A stretch of DNA of 64,000 bases from assembly GCF_003725535.1 (NCBI RefSeq), contig NZ_RJSF01000003.1, forward strand, positions 161,649 through 225,648, read 5' to 3'. The notes beneath the pieces are model-generated. The model saw only the letters and a program-made list of their open reading frames with translations. It had not been told where the DNA came from and searched no databases. The stretch comes from Nocardioides pocheonensis (GTDB lineage: Bacteria; Actinomycetota; Actinomycetes; Propionibacteriales; Nocardioidaceae). Below, piece after piece: positions 7,570 to 15,999 of this stretch (position 1 is its first letter; each line of letters starts with the position of its first letter). The translations under genes were made by a program, and so were the position numbers.

Positions 7570-9192
7570 ATGGGCAAGCAGCAGTCGAACGAGGCCGACT
7601 ACGTGGTGGTCGGGTCCGGGAGCTCGGGCAGCGCGGTGGCGGGCCGCCTCGCCGAGGCAGGACACAGCGTGATCCTGCTCGAGGCCGGCAAGACCGACGA
7701 GAAGTACCTGGTCAAGAAGCCCGGCATGATCGGACCGATGCACTCGGTCCCGGAGATCAAGAAGACCGTCGACTGGGGCTTCTACTCGACCCCGCAGAAG
7801 CACCTCCTCGACCGCAAGATGCCGGTGCCGCGCGGCAAGGTCGTCGGTGGGTCGAGCTCGATCAACGGCATGGTCTACGTGCGCGGCAACCGCGCCAACT
7901 TCGACTCCTGGGCCGCCGAGGGCAACACCGGTTGGGACGCCGACTCCGTCAACGCGGCGTACAAGCGGATGGAGGACTTCGAGGACGGCGAGAACGCCTA
8001 CCGCGGCGCCGGCGGCCCGATCCGGGTCACCCGCAACAAGGCTCCGCAGGAAGGCACGCTGCAGTTCATCCAGGCCACCTCCGACACCCTCGGGGTGAAG
8101 ATCCTCGACGACTACAACGGTGAGTCGCAGGAGGGCATCTCGCGGATGCAGCAGAACGCCGCGGACGGTCTGCGCTACAGCGCCTCACGCGGCTACGTGC
8201 ACAACCTCGCGCCGGCTCGGCTCGAGCTGCAGAGCGAGGTGCTGGTCACCAAGGTGGTGATCGACAACGGCCGGGCCACCGGCGTCGAGGTCACCGACAA
8301 GGACGGCACGCGACGCACCATCCGGGCGGGCAAGGAGGTCATCCTCTCCGCCGGCTTCGTGGGGTCCGCGCAGCTGCTCATGCTCTCGGGCATCGGGCAC
8401 GCCCAGCACCTGCGCGACCACGGCATCGCCGTCCTCGCCGACCTCCCCGTCGGCGACAACCTGCACGACCACATGTTCCACGCGATGACCTTCCACGCCA
8501 CGTCGGCCAAGATGAAGGGCAAGGCGTCCTTCTTCGCGCGCGGGCTGGCCAAGGAGCTGATGCGTCCGGGCACGACCTTCCTCGCGAACTCGGTCTTCGA
8601 GTCGGTGGGCTTCGTGCGCACGTCGCAGGCGACCGACGTACCGGACCTGCAGCTGCACCTGCTGCCCTGGGCCTACGTGTCGCCGAACCAGGACGAGCCG
8701 ATCCGGCACAAGGTCGACCCCCGGACCGCGCTGACCGTGCTGGTCACGCTGATCTACCCGAAGAGCCGCGGCACGCTGCGGCTCGCGTCGACCGACCCGG
8801 CCGCCGCGCCGCTGATCGACTTCCAGTACCTCGCCGACCGCTCCGACCTCGAGGTGCTCGCCGAGGGATCGGAGATGGTGCGGGAGATCATGTCCGCGGC
8901 GGCCTTCGGCGGCTCGGTCAAGGAGGAGATCCACCCCGGTACGTCGCTGAAGGGCACCGACCTGCGGGACGCGATCCTGAACCGCGCGACCTCGGTCTAC
9001 CACGGCGTCGGCACCTGCCGGATGGGCGTCGACGAGCTCGCGGTGGTCTCGCCGGACCTGAAGGTGCGCGGCATCGAGGGCCTGCGCGTCGCGGACGCCT
9101 CGATCATGCCGTCGATCACCGGGGGCAACACGAACGCTCCGGCGATCATGATCGGCGAGATGGCGGCGGGGCTCATCCTGGGCTCTGCTTGA
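7570..9192 (+). CDS. GMC-family FAD oxidoreductase
   Basis: A 540-residue GMC (glucose-methanol-choline) oxidoreductase. FAD-binding DYVVVGSGSSGSAVAGRL lies near residue 10; GMC signature GKVVGGSSSINGMVYVRGN near residue 95; the second signature (SAGFVGSAQLLMLSGIG) near 255; and the C-terminal catalytic His in VYHGVGTCRMG and Asn in TGGNTNAPAIM. ATG at 7570 follows GAGGGA and was preferred over an upstream GTG. The family oxidises alcohols, including choline, aliphatic alcohols and sterols. The KstR-like site upstream hints at a steroid or terpenoid alcohol, but the substrate cannot be read from the sequence. Confidence 0.88.
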   Translation: MGKQQSNEADYVVVGSGSSGSAVAGRLAEAGHSVILLEAGKTDEKYLVKKPGMIGPMHSVPEIKKTVDWGFYSTPQKHLLDRKMPVPRGKVVGGSSSINGMVYVRGNRANFDSWAAEGNTGWDADSVNAAYKRMEDFEDGENAYRGAGGPIRVTRNKAPQEGTLQFIQATSDTLGVKILDDYNGESQEGISRMQQNAADGLRYSASRGYVHNLAPARLELQSEVLVTKVVIDNGRATGVEVTDKDGTRRTIRAGKEVILSAGFVGSAQLLMLSGIGHAQHLRDHGIAVLADLPVGDNLHDHMFHAMTFHATSAKMKGKASFFARGLAKELMRPGTTFLANSVFESVGFVRTSQATDVPDLQLHLLPWAYVSPNQDEPIRHKVDPRTALTVLVTLIYPKSRGTLRLASTDPAAAPLIDFQYLADRSDLEVLAEGSEMVREIMSAAAFGGSVKEEIHPGTSLKGTDLRDAILNRATSVYHGVGTCRMGVDELAVVSPDLKVRGIEGLRVADASIMPSITGGNTNAPAIMIGEMAAGLILGSA

Positions 9193-9429
9193 TTGCCCTC
9201 GCTCCGCTCGGGCGGGTGCGCCGCCTTCCGGGGTCCGTCTTCCCTCCCCCCTCGGCTCGCTGCGCTCGCCTGCGGTCGTCAGTCCAGACGGACCCGGCGG
9301 CGCACCGCCTGATTGCCCTCGCTCCGCTCGGGCGGGTGCGCCGCCCTCCGGGGTCCGTCTTCCCTCCTCCCTCGGCTCGCTGCGCTCGCCTGCGGTCGTC
9401 AGTCCAGACGGACCCGGCGGCGCACCGTG
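9190..9429. repeat. Two tandem copies of a 120-bp palindromic element
   Basis: Units 9190-9309 and 9310-9429 have a period of exactly 120 bp and differ at only two positions over the compared length (9226/9346 and 9248/9368). Each unit can fold: GGGTCCGTCT (9231-9240) pairs with AGACGGACCC (9286-9295), flanked by a second stem of GGTGCGCCGCC with GGCGGCGCACC, around a loop holding GCTCGCTGCGCTCGC. The first unit begins on the stop codon of the GMC gene. It is open in several frames, but these are composition artefacts. Confidence 0.85.
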
Positions 9430-9433
9430 CGGG

Positions 9434-10222
9434 CTAGGCGACGAGCAGGCTCCGCTTCGACAGCCCCATCCAGTAGCCGTCGATCACCTGGTCGCCCGGC
9501 GCCTCGGGGTCGGTCGCAGCCCCCAGGGTGACGAACAGCGGCGTGTAGTGCTCGACGGTGGGGTGCGCGTAGGGCATGCCCGGCGCGTTCGTCCGGTACG
9601 CCGCCAGCTCGGCGACGTCGCCGCGGGCGAGAGCCTCGGCCGCCCAGTGGTCGAAGTCCTTCGACCAGCCGGGTGCCTCGGCGTCGATCCGGAACTCCCG
9701 CAGGAAGGGGAGTCCGTGGGTCAGGAAGCCCGAGCCGACGACGAGCACGCCCTCGTCGCGGAGCTCGCGCAGCCGGCTGCCGAGGGTCAGCAGGCGATAG
9801 GGTTCCTGGGTCGGCAGCGACATCTGCAGCACGGGGATGTCCGCCTCGGGGTACATGATCCGCAGCGGCACCCACGCCCCGTGGTCCAGGCCGCGCGAGG
9901 GGTGCTGGTGGACGCGATCGGTGTCGGGCATCATCGCCGCGACCCGCTGCGCGAGCGCGCTCGCGTCGGGGCTGTCGTAGCGCATCCGGTAGTACTTCGG
10001 GTCGAAGCCGCCGAAGTCGTAGACCAGCTCGGTGCCCGGGCCGCTGGCGCTGAGCGCGAGCGGCGCCGACTCCCAGTGCGCGCTGACGACCAGGATCGCC
10101 GTGGGTCGGGGCAGCTCCGCGGCGAGCGCGCGCAGCTCGCCCGACCACTGGGGGTCGTCGAGCAGCGGGGGCGCGCCGTGGCCGATGTAGAGCGCGGGCA
10201 TGCGGGCGGTCATGGAGGTCAT
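9434..10222 (-). CDS. Class III extradiol dioxygenase (LigB/YgiD, DOPA-dioxygenase type)
   Basis: A 262-residue LigB-superfamily enzyme closest to YgiD/4,5-DOPA extradiol dioxygenases. The start MPALYIGHGAPP carries the first metal His; VVSAHWES and the GVLVVGSGFLTHGL segment carry further active-site histidines. Such enzymes open catechol rings with non-haem metal; YgiD-type proteins are often of unknown physiological substrate. A perfect TAGTTCAA-CT-TTGAACTA palindrome lies 3 bp upstream of the ATG at 10222, implying repressor control. No ribosome binding site is visible, so translation may be leaderless or start at ATG 10213. Confidence 0.87.
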   Translation of the reverse strand: MTSMTARMPALYIGHGAPPLLDDPQWSGELRALAAELPRPTAILVVSAHWESAPLALSASGPGTELVYDFGGFDPKYYRMRYDSPDASALAQRVAAMMPDTDRVHQHPSRGLDHGAWVPLRIMYPEADIPVLQMSLPTQEPYRLLTLGSRLRELRDEGVLVVGSGFLTHGLPFLREFRIDAEAPGWSKDFDHWAAEALARGDVAELAAYRTNAPGMPYAHPTVEHYTPLFVTLGAATDPEAPGDQVIDGYWMGLSKRSLLVA

Positions 10223-10224
10223 GA

Positions 10225-10242
10225 TAGTTCAACTTTGAACTA
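10225..10242. promoter_or_regulatory. Palindromic operator for the dioxygenase gene
   Basis: TAGTTCAA-CT-TTGAACTA is a perfect 18-bp inverted repeat that almost touches the dioxygenase start codon. TTGAA/TTCAA palindromes are typical of MarR/DUF24-type redox or quinone-responsive repressors, which often control ring-cleavage dioxygenases. No regulator gene adjoins it. Confidence 0.6.
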
Positions 10243-10260
10243 CCCGGAAGCATTCCCGAC

Positions 10261-10593
10261 TCAGCGGTTCGGGCCTCGCCCGCGGTCCCGGCTCCGGGAG
10301 CGGGCGCGAAGGCCGAGCCAGAGGCCGACCGGCACGAGGGCGACGGCAACGGCGAGGAGGACGTCACCCGCGGTCGCGGGAGTGCGGGCAACCCGGTGGT
10401 CGATGCCGTAGTCGCCGCCGCCCATGAGGGCGTAGCCGCGCAGGTTGGTCACGATGCTGAAGAGGCAGCCGGCGACGAAGACCAGCGACCCGGCGATCCA
10501 GCTCCGGTCGCGGCGGAACGCCTGGACCACGCCCCACAGGCCGATCGGCAGCAGGAACGAGAAGATCAGCAGCTCCGACAGTGATGCGCTCAC
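10261..10593 (-). CDS. Small membrane protein, hypothetical
   Basis: A 110-residue protein with three predicted membrane segments (about residues 6-26 FSFLLPIGLWGVVQAF, 32-50 and 75-95) and a strongly basic Arg-rich tail. The tail is probably cytoplasmic. No domain recognised. It sits on the reverse strand between uracil-DNA glycosylase and the dioxygenase, separated from both by more than 35 bp. The ATG start lacks a strong ribosome binding site. Confidence 0.6.
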   Translation of the reverse strand: MSASLSELLIFSFLLPIGLWGVVQAFRRDRSWIAGSLVFVAGCLFSIVTNLRGYALMGGGDYGIDHRVARTPATAGDVLLAVAVALVPVGLWLGLRARSRSRDRGRGPNR

Positions 10594-10713
10594 GGGTCCG
10601 GCCGCCGCCCGACGGTGCTCGCGGCGCTCTCCATGTCGTCCTCCCGAGACGGTCGCCCTGGTGCGGGCGTGCGACGCCGATCGTACGACGAGGGGTCGAC
10701 TGCCGACGACCGG

Positions 10714-11400
10714 CTACGGCAGCTGCCACCGCACCGGCGTACCGCCCTGCTGCTCGAGCAACCGGTCGACCCGGCTGAACGGCCGGGAGCCGAAGAATCC
10801 GCGGTGCGCCGAGAGCGGGCTGGGGTGCGGCGACTCGACCCACGGCACCGGTCCGAGCATCGGCTTGAGCGACTGGGCGTCGCGGCCCCAGAGGATCGCG
10901 GCGAGCGGGCCGCCGCGCTTGGCGAGCGCCGTGATCGCGCACTCCGTGACCGGCTCCCAGCCCTTGCCACGGTGCGAGTTCGCGCGACCGGGGCTGACCG
11001 TGAGCGACCGGTTGAGCAGCAGCACACCGGCGTCGGCCCACGGCGTCAGGTCGCCGCAGGACGGCGCCGGCAGCCCGAGGTCGTCACCGAGCTCCTTGAA
11101 GATGTTGAGCAGGCTCGGTGGCAGCGGCCGCACGTCGGGCGCGACCGAGAAGCTCAGGCCGACCGGGTGTCCGGGCGTCGGGTACGGGTCCTGCCCCACG
11201 ATCAGCACCTTGACGTCGGCCAGCGGTCGCTGGAACGCCCGCAGGACGTGCTCTCCGGCCGGGAGGTAGCCCCGACCGGCCGCGATCTCGGCTCGCAGGA
11301 AGACACCCATGCGGGCGATGTCCTCGTCGACCGGCGCCAGGGCCTCGGCCCAGTCCTCGGCCACCAGGCCCTTCGCCACGAGTCCGGCCAGTGCGCTCAC
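10714..11400 (-). CDS. ung: Uracil-DNA glycosylase (family 1)
   Basis: A 228-residue UDG. The water-activating motif [16 protein letters not shown] and the minor-groove motif [21 protein letters not shown] are both intact, as is LLNRSLTV. It removes uracil from DNA, starting base-excision repair. The GTG at 11400 is chosen because the open frame runs far upstream into the antisense of the neighbouring gene without homology. It lies 20 bp downstream of a LigD-like gene on the same strand, forming a small DNA-repair group. Confidence 0.95.
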   Translation of the reverse strand: MSALAGLVAKGLVAEDWAEALAPVDEDIARMGVFLRAEIAAGRGYLPAGEHVLRAFQRPLADVKVLIVGQDPYPTPGHPVGLSFSVAPDVRPLPPSLLNIFKELGDDLGLPAPSCGDLTPWADAGVLLLNRSLTVSPGRANSHRGKGWEPVTECAITALAKRGGPLAAILWGRDAQSLKPMLGPVPWVESPHPSPLSAHRGFFGSRPFSRVDRLLEQQGGTPVRWQLP

Positions 11401-11420
11401 GGCGCCGAGTTTCGCACGCC

Positions 11421-13139
11421 CTACCGGAAGTCCGGGAGCACCTGGTCGTGCACGAGGGCGCCGCGGAACGGGTCGCCCCGCTCCGCGAGGCGGTCGAAGA
11501 CCGTCCGGATCGTCCACCGGTCGGGCCGCAGCTCGGGGTCCTCGAGCTCGTGCCAGCCGATCGGCACGCTCACCGGGGCGCCCGGCGCCGGCCGGGTCGA
11601 GTACGGCGCGACGAGCGTCTTGTTGATCGCGTTCTGGGTGTAGTCGAGCCGGGCCCGCCCCTTGCGCTCGGCCTTCTGCCACTTCCAGCTGACCAGGTCG
11701 GGGACGAGCTTGCCGATCGTCCGCGACACCTGCTCGACCCACGCACGGGTCTCGTCGAAGGTCGGTCCCGGCGCGATCGGCACCCAGATCTGGATGCCGC
11801 GCTTCCCGGTGACCTTCACCTGGCTGCGCACCCGCAGCCGTTCGAACGCGGTGCGGTGCAGCCGCGCCATCATGACCAGCTCGTCCCAGGAGGTCCGCTC
11901 GCCGGGGTCGAGGTCGAACAGCGCGTACGTCGGGCACTCGGGCGCCTCGGTCCGCGACGTCCACGGGTGCCACTCGAGCGCGCCGAAGTTCGCCGCCCAC
12001 ACCAGCGCGGCCGGCTCGTCGGCGACGAGGTAGGTCTGGGTCTCGTCGGCGGCGGCGAGCGGGTTGTCCCAGCGGCCCAGCCACGACGGGGCGTGCTTGG
12101 GCAGCTCCTTGTGCCAGAACCCCTTCGCGGCCGCTCCGTCCGGGTAGCGGTGCAGGTTCAGTGCCCGGCCCTCGAGGTAGGGCACCACGACGGGGGCGAT
12201 CCGGGCGGCGTACCGGAGGAACTCGCGCTTGGTGACCGGCTCCTCGCCCTCCCGTGCAGGGAACAGCACCTTGTCGAGGTTCGTGACCACCAGCTCGCGG
12301 CCGTGGACCGGCCAGGTGCCACCCTCGGCGGGCAGCTCGTCGAGCACCGCGAGCGCGTCGTCGTCCTCGGCCAGGGGCTCCGGAGTGGTCACCTGCTCGG
12401 CCGCCTCGGCGGCCGGACGGTCGGAGTGCCAGTGCCGATCGGGATCGGCCTTCACCTCGTCGTTGGTGCGTCCGCTGACCACTGACCGCGGGTGCTCCTC
12501 CGGGTCCCAGCCGTCGACCGCCGCGTCGTCGTGCTTGTGGAGCAGGAGCCAGGACGCGCCGACGCCCTCGGTCTGCCCGCGTACGTCGCCGCGCGGCCGT
12601 TGTTCTTTCTCGCCGTCCTGCGCCCTGGTGCGCACGAGCACGAAACGACCGCGCAGCTTCTGCCCGTGCACGTCGGCGTGCAGCTCGCCGTCGGCGACCG
12701 CGCGCGCCGGGTCGTCGGTGTCGTACGGCTCCCACGTCCCGTGGTCCCAGACGATCACGTCGCCGCCGCCGTACTCGCCGCTCGGGATCACGCCCTCGAA
12801 GTCGGCGTACTCCAGCGGGTGGTCCTCGACGTGCACCGCCAGGCGGCGTGCCGAGGGGTCGAGGGTCGGGCCCTTCGGCACGGCCCAGGAGGCCAGCACC
12901 CCGTCGATCTCGAACCGGAGGTCGTAGTGCAGCGAGCTGGCACGGTGGCGCTGGACCACGAAGCGGCGGGCGCCGTCGCCGTGGGGAGCCTCGCCGCCAC
13001 CGGACGGCTCCGGGGTGGCCCCGAAGTCGCGCATCCGGCGGTACGACGCCAGCCGCTGGGCCGGCGCGTTCTGGGCCGGCGCGTCCTGGTCCACGCTCTC
13101 TGCCGAGGTGTCGGCCGCACGACGCTTCCGCGGGCTCAT
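11421..13139 (-). CDS. LigD-like 3'-phosphoesterase-primase/polymerase protein without ligase domain
   Basis: A 572-residue protein with two domains of bacterial NHEJ LigD. The phosphoesterase lies at about residues 55-170, with [31 protein letters not shown], and the [19 protein letters not shown] segment. The archaeo-eukaryotic primase/polymerase lies at about 285-550, with [13 protein letters not shown], the metal-binding pair in YALFDLDPG, and [13 protein letters not shown]. There is no KxDG adenylation motif, so it cannot seal nicks itself. It probably trims and fills ends together with Ku and a separate ligase, neither of which is in the window. ATG at 13139 follows a poor ribosome binding site. 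Confidence 0.9.
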   Translation of the reverse strand: MSPRKRRAADTSAESVDQDAPAQNAPAQRLASYRRMRDFGATPEPSGGGEAPHGDGARRFVVQRHRASSLHYDLRFEIDGVLASWAVPKGPTLDPSARRLAVHVEDHPLEYADFEGVIPSGEYGGGDVIVWDHGTWEPYDTDDPARAVADGELHADVHGQKLRGRFVLVRTRAQDGEKEQRPRGDVRGQTEGVGASWLLLHKHDDAAVDGWDPEEHPRSVVSGRTNDEVKADPDRHWHSDRPAAEAAEQVTTPEPLAEDDDALAVLDELPAEGGTWPVHGRELVVTNLDKVLFPAREGEEPVTKREFLRYAARIAPVVVPYLEGRALNLHRYPDGAAAKGFWHKELPKHAPSWLGRWDNPLAAADETQTYLVADEPAALVWAANFGALEWHPWTSRTEAPECPTYALFDLDPGERTSWDELVMMARLHRTAFERLRVRSQVKVTGKRGIQIWVPIAPGPTFDETRAWVEQVSRTIGKLVPDLVSWKWQKAERKGRARLDYTQNAINKTLVAPYSTRPAPGAPVSVPIGWHELEDPELRPDRWTIRTVFDRLAERGDPFRGALVHDQVLPDFR

Positions 13140-13200
13140 GTCGCGCGCGGTACCCGGGCGTGGCACTCCGCATCCGCGACCGGTGTCCTGGCGCCTGGTG

Positions 13201-14631
13201 TCATCGCACCGCACGCACCGGTCGGGTCAGCCGGTCCAGGAACGCGACCAGCAGGGCCTCGCGCAGGGCCGGCGTCGCGAGGTCGAGGAGCGCATTGATC
13301 TGGGCCATCGACTCCGGCAGGCCGACCCCTCCGCCTCCGGCCATCCCGACCGCGGCGAGCAGCCCGTCGAAGTCGTCGTCGCTCAGGTCGTCGGGGTCGA
13401 GCGCCCGCACGAAGGCCGCGATGTCGGGGGTCACCTCGATCGGCCCCGCCGCGACGGCCTCGTCGACGGCCGCCCCCAGCGCGGTGAGGAACTCCTCGAC
13501 CAGCGGCGCCGTGGCGGCACTGAGCGACAGGTGGATCGTGGGGCGTCCTGCCCGGAACGACAGCTGCGGCTGGACGTACCAGCCTGCGCGCGTCATCGCG
13601 TCCGTGATCGTGAAGACGTCGCAGCTGTCGTCGGTCGTGAGCGCGACCAGCGTCGAGTCGGGGGCGGCGACGACCGACAGCGGGCCGATCTCCCCGATCC
13701 CGGCGACGAGGCGGTCGACCGCGTCGAGCACGAGACGGGTGAGCTCGAGGTAGCCGTCGTCGCCGATCGTGTTCACGACCGCCCACGCGCCGGCCAGGGG
13801 ACCCCCGGACTTCGTCGACTGGATCGTGGAGTTCAGCATCGTGTAGCCCGGCCAGTCCGCGCTCGCGAAGAACTGCGGCCGCCGCAGGTGCGGGTCGCGG
13901 TGGAGCAGCACCGAGGTCCCCTTCGGTGCGTACCCGTACTTGTGCAGGTCCACCGAGATGCTGGTCACGCCCTCGACCGAGAACGTCCACGGCGGCACCG
14001 GCCGGCCGAGCCGTGCGGCGTACGGGAGCACCCAGCCGCCGATGCATGCGTCCACGTGGCAGCGCACCCCGCGTGCCGCGGCGGCACCGGCGATCTCGCG
14101 GACCGGGTCGACCACGCCGTGCGCGTACGACGGCGCGCTCACCACCACCAGCACCGTGCTGTCGCCGATGGCGTCGGCCATCGCGGCGGGTCGGGCGCGG
14201 AAGTCCGCCCCGACGTCGACGAGGACGGGCCGGACGCCGAAGTAGTGGGCGGCCTTGTGGAACGCCGCGTGCGCCGTGGTCGGCAGCACCATCTCGGGAC
14301 GCTCCACCTCGGGCCGCGCGTCTCGCGCGGCCTGCACCGCGAGCAGCACCGACTCGGTGCCACCGGAGGTGACCGTGCCGACGGCGTCAGGCGGGGCGTC
14401 GAGCAGGTCGCACGCGCGGCCCACCAGGTCGTTCTCCATCTGCAGCAGGGACGGGAACGCGGTCGGGTCGAGCCCGTTCGAGCCGGCGTACGCCGCCACG
14501 GCGGCCCGGCCCACCTCGTCGGTCTCGGCCAGCCCCGAGTCGTAGACGTAGGCAAGCGTGCGCCCGCCGTGGACGGGCACGTCGGCGGCCTGCATCTGGT
14601 GCAGCCGCGCGAGCAGGTCGCTGGTGGTCAC
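13201..14631 (-). CDS. PLP-dependent decarboxylase/lyase (sphingosine-phosphate-lyase-like)
   Basis: A 476-residue fold-type-I PLP enzyme of the group II decarboxylase/sphingosine-1-phosphate lyase family. Recognisable are VTSGGTESVLLAVQAARD (phosphate cup), the HVDACIGGW aspartate segment, and SVDLHKYGYAPKGTSVLL with the Schiff-base lysine at about residue 231. Dihydrosphingosine phosphate lyases and amino-acid decarboxylases share this architecture; the substrate is open. The GTG start overlaps the MFS gene stop (GTGA), so it is coupled to a transporter and may act on the imported compound. Confidence 0.85.
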   Translation of the reverse strand: MTTSDLLARLHQMQAADVPVHGGRTLAYVYDSGLAETDEVGRAAVAAYAGSNGLDPTAFPSLLQMENDLVGRACDLLDAPPDAVGTVTSGGTESVLLAVQAARDARPEVERPEMVLPTTAHAAFHKAAHYFGVRPVLVDVGADFRARPAAMADAIGDSTVLVVVSAPSYAHGVVDPVREIAGAAAARGVRCHVDACIGGWVLPYAARLGRPVPPWTFSVEGVTSISVDLHKYGYAPKGTSVLLHRDPHLRRPQFFASADWPGYTMLNSTIQSTKSGGPLAGAWAVVNTIGDDGYLELTRLVLDAVDRLVAGIGEIGPLSVVAAPDSTLVALTTDDSCDVFTITDAMTRAGWYVQPQLSFRAGRPTIHLSLSAATAPLVEEFLTALGAAVDEAVAAGPIEVTPDIAAFVRALDPDDLSDDDFDGLLAAVGMAGGGGVGLPESMAQINALLDLATPALREALLVAFLDRLTRPVRAVR

Positions 14632-15956
14632 GGGGTGAGTGCCTCCTCGACGACGTCGGCCCCGAGGTCGTAGCGGCGCAGCCAGAGCAGGCTGACCATC
14701 GTGAGGACCGCGGGCAGCGCCGAGAACCCGAGCACGATCGCCGTGATCGCGGAGGACGGCTGGGCCGCCCCTCCCGTGGTGGACGAGTGGTAGCCGCCCA
14801 GGGCGAGCACCAGGCCGTAGACGCCCGGGCCGAGCGCGAGGCCGAGGGTCTCGCCGGCGGTCCAGACGCCGGTGTACACACCGGCGCGGTTGACCCCGGT
14901 CCGGCGGGCGTCGACGGCGGCCGTGTCGGGCAGCATCGCCATCGGGAACATCTGCGCGCCGGCGTAGCCGGCGCCGACCAGGGCGGTGGCCACGAAGACC
15001 AGCGCGTGCGGGGCGCTCCGAGCGCCGATGAGCACGCACGCACCGGTGGCGAGCACGAGCGAGGCGGCGATGTAGCCGCGCTTCTTCCCGATCCGCTGGC
15101 CGACGAGGTTCCACACCGGCGTCAGCACGAGCGCCGGGCCGACGAAGCAGACGAACAGGATCGTCGAGAGCTCCTTGTCGCCGAGGACCCAGCGCGAGAC
15201 GTAGTCGACGCCGGCGAGCATCGCTCCGGTCGCCAGCGCCTGCAGCACGAACGTCGTCAGCAGCAGCCGGAAGTCCCGCGCCTCGGCCACCACGCGCAGC
15301 TGGTCGCGCAGGGTGCCCTCGCCGGCGGTCGCCCGGCCGACGCGGGCCGGTACGGTGCCGACGTACGCGCCGACGACCCCGACGACCAGGATCACCGCGA
15401 CCACCAGCCCCATCACCCGGTAGCCGGCCCGACCGTCGAACGCGTTGCGGATCGCCGGCGCGCTGGCGCCGCTGAGCAGGATCGCGAACGCGAGGATCGC
15501 GACCCGCCAGGTCATCAGGCGGGTGCGCTCGGCGTACGAGTCGGTGATCTCGGCCGGCATCGCGACGTACGGGACCTGGAAGAACGCGTACGCCGTCGCG
15601 CAGCCGACGAACAGCACCAGCACCCACAGCGCGTCGAGTGCCGTCGATCCCAGGTCGGGCCCGGCGAACAGCAGCGCGAAGCAGGCCGCCAGGAGCAGCC
15701 CGCCCCGCAGCAGGAACGGGCGGCGTGGGCCGCGCGGGTCGTCGGTGCGGTCGCTGATCCGCCCGGCGATCGGGTTCAGCACGACGTCCCAGGCCTTCGG
15801 GAGCAGCACGATCAGGCCGGCCACCGCTGCCGCCACGCCCAGCGTGTCGGTCAGGTAGGGCAGCAGCATGAGACCGGGCACGGTGCCGAAGGTGCCGGTG
15901 GCCACCGACCCGAGCCCGTAGCCCACCCGGACGCGACGGGGGAGCAGGTCGGTCAC
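14628..15956 (-). CDS. MFS transporter, GPH (MelB-like) type
   Basis: A 442-residue protein with about 12 membrane segments. The N-terminus LPRRVRVGYGLGSVATGTFGTVPGLMLLPYLTDTLG and the loop NPIAGRISDRTDDPRGPRRPFLL match the glycoside-pentoside-hexuronide:cation symporter group, including the charged D.TDD.RG.RRP cytoplasmic loop. It is translationally coupled to the downstream PLP lyase, which suggests the pair imports and cleaves a common substrate. Substrate not determined. Confidence 0.88.
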   Translation of the reverse strand: MTDLLPRRVRVGYGLGSVATGTFGTVPGLMLLPYLTDTLGVAAAVAGLIVLLPKAWDVVLNPIAGRISDRTDDPRGPRRPFLLRGGLLLAACFALLFAGPDLGSTALDALWVLVLFVGCATAYAFFQVPYVAMPAEITDSYAERTRLMTWRVAILAFAILLSGASAPAIRNAFDGRAGYRVMGLVVAVILVVGVVGAYVGTVPARVGRATAGEGTLRDQLRVVAEARDFRLLLTTFVLQALATGAMLAGVDYVSRWVLGDKELSTILFVCFVGPALVLTPVWNLVGQRIGKKRGYIAASLVLATGACVLIGARSAPHALVFVATALVGAGYAGAQMFPMAMLPDTAAVDARRTGVNRAGVYTGVWTAGETLGLALGPGVYGLVLALGGYHSSTTGGAAQPSSAITAIVLGFSALPAVLTMVSLLWLRRYDLGADVVEEALTP

Positions 15957-15999
15957 CCTCGCAATCTAGGCCACACCGACGTGTCGCGGGGCCGAGTGA

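Noticed and set aside
9189..9437. A short forward open frame with two copies of a repeated peptide
   Set aside because: It is the translation of the 120-bp tandem DNA repeat, with no ribosome binding site; the DNA structure explains it better.
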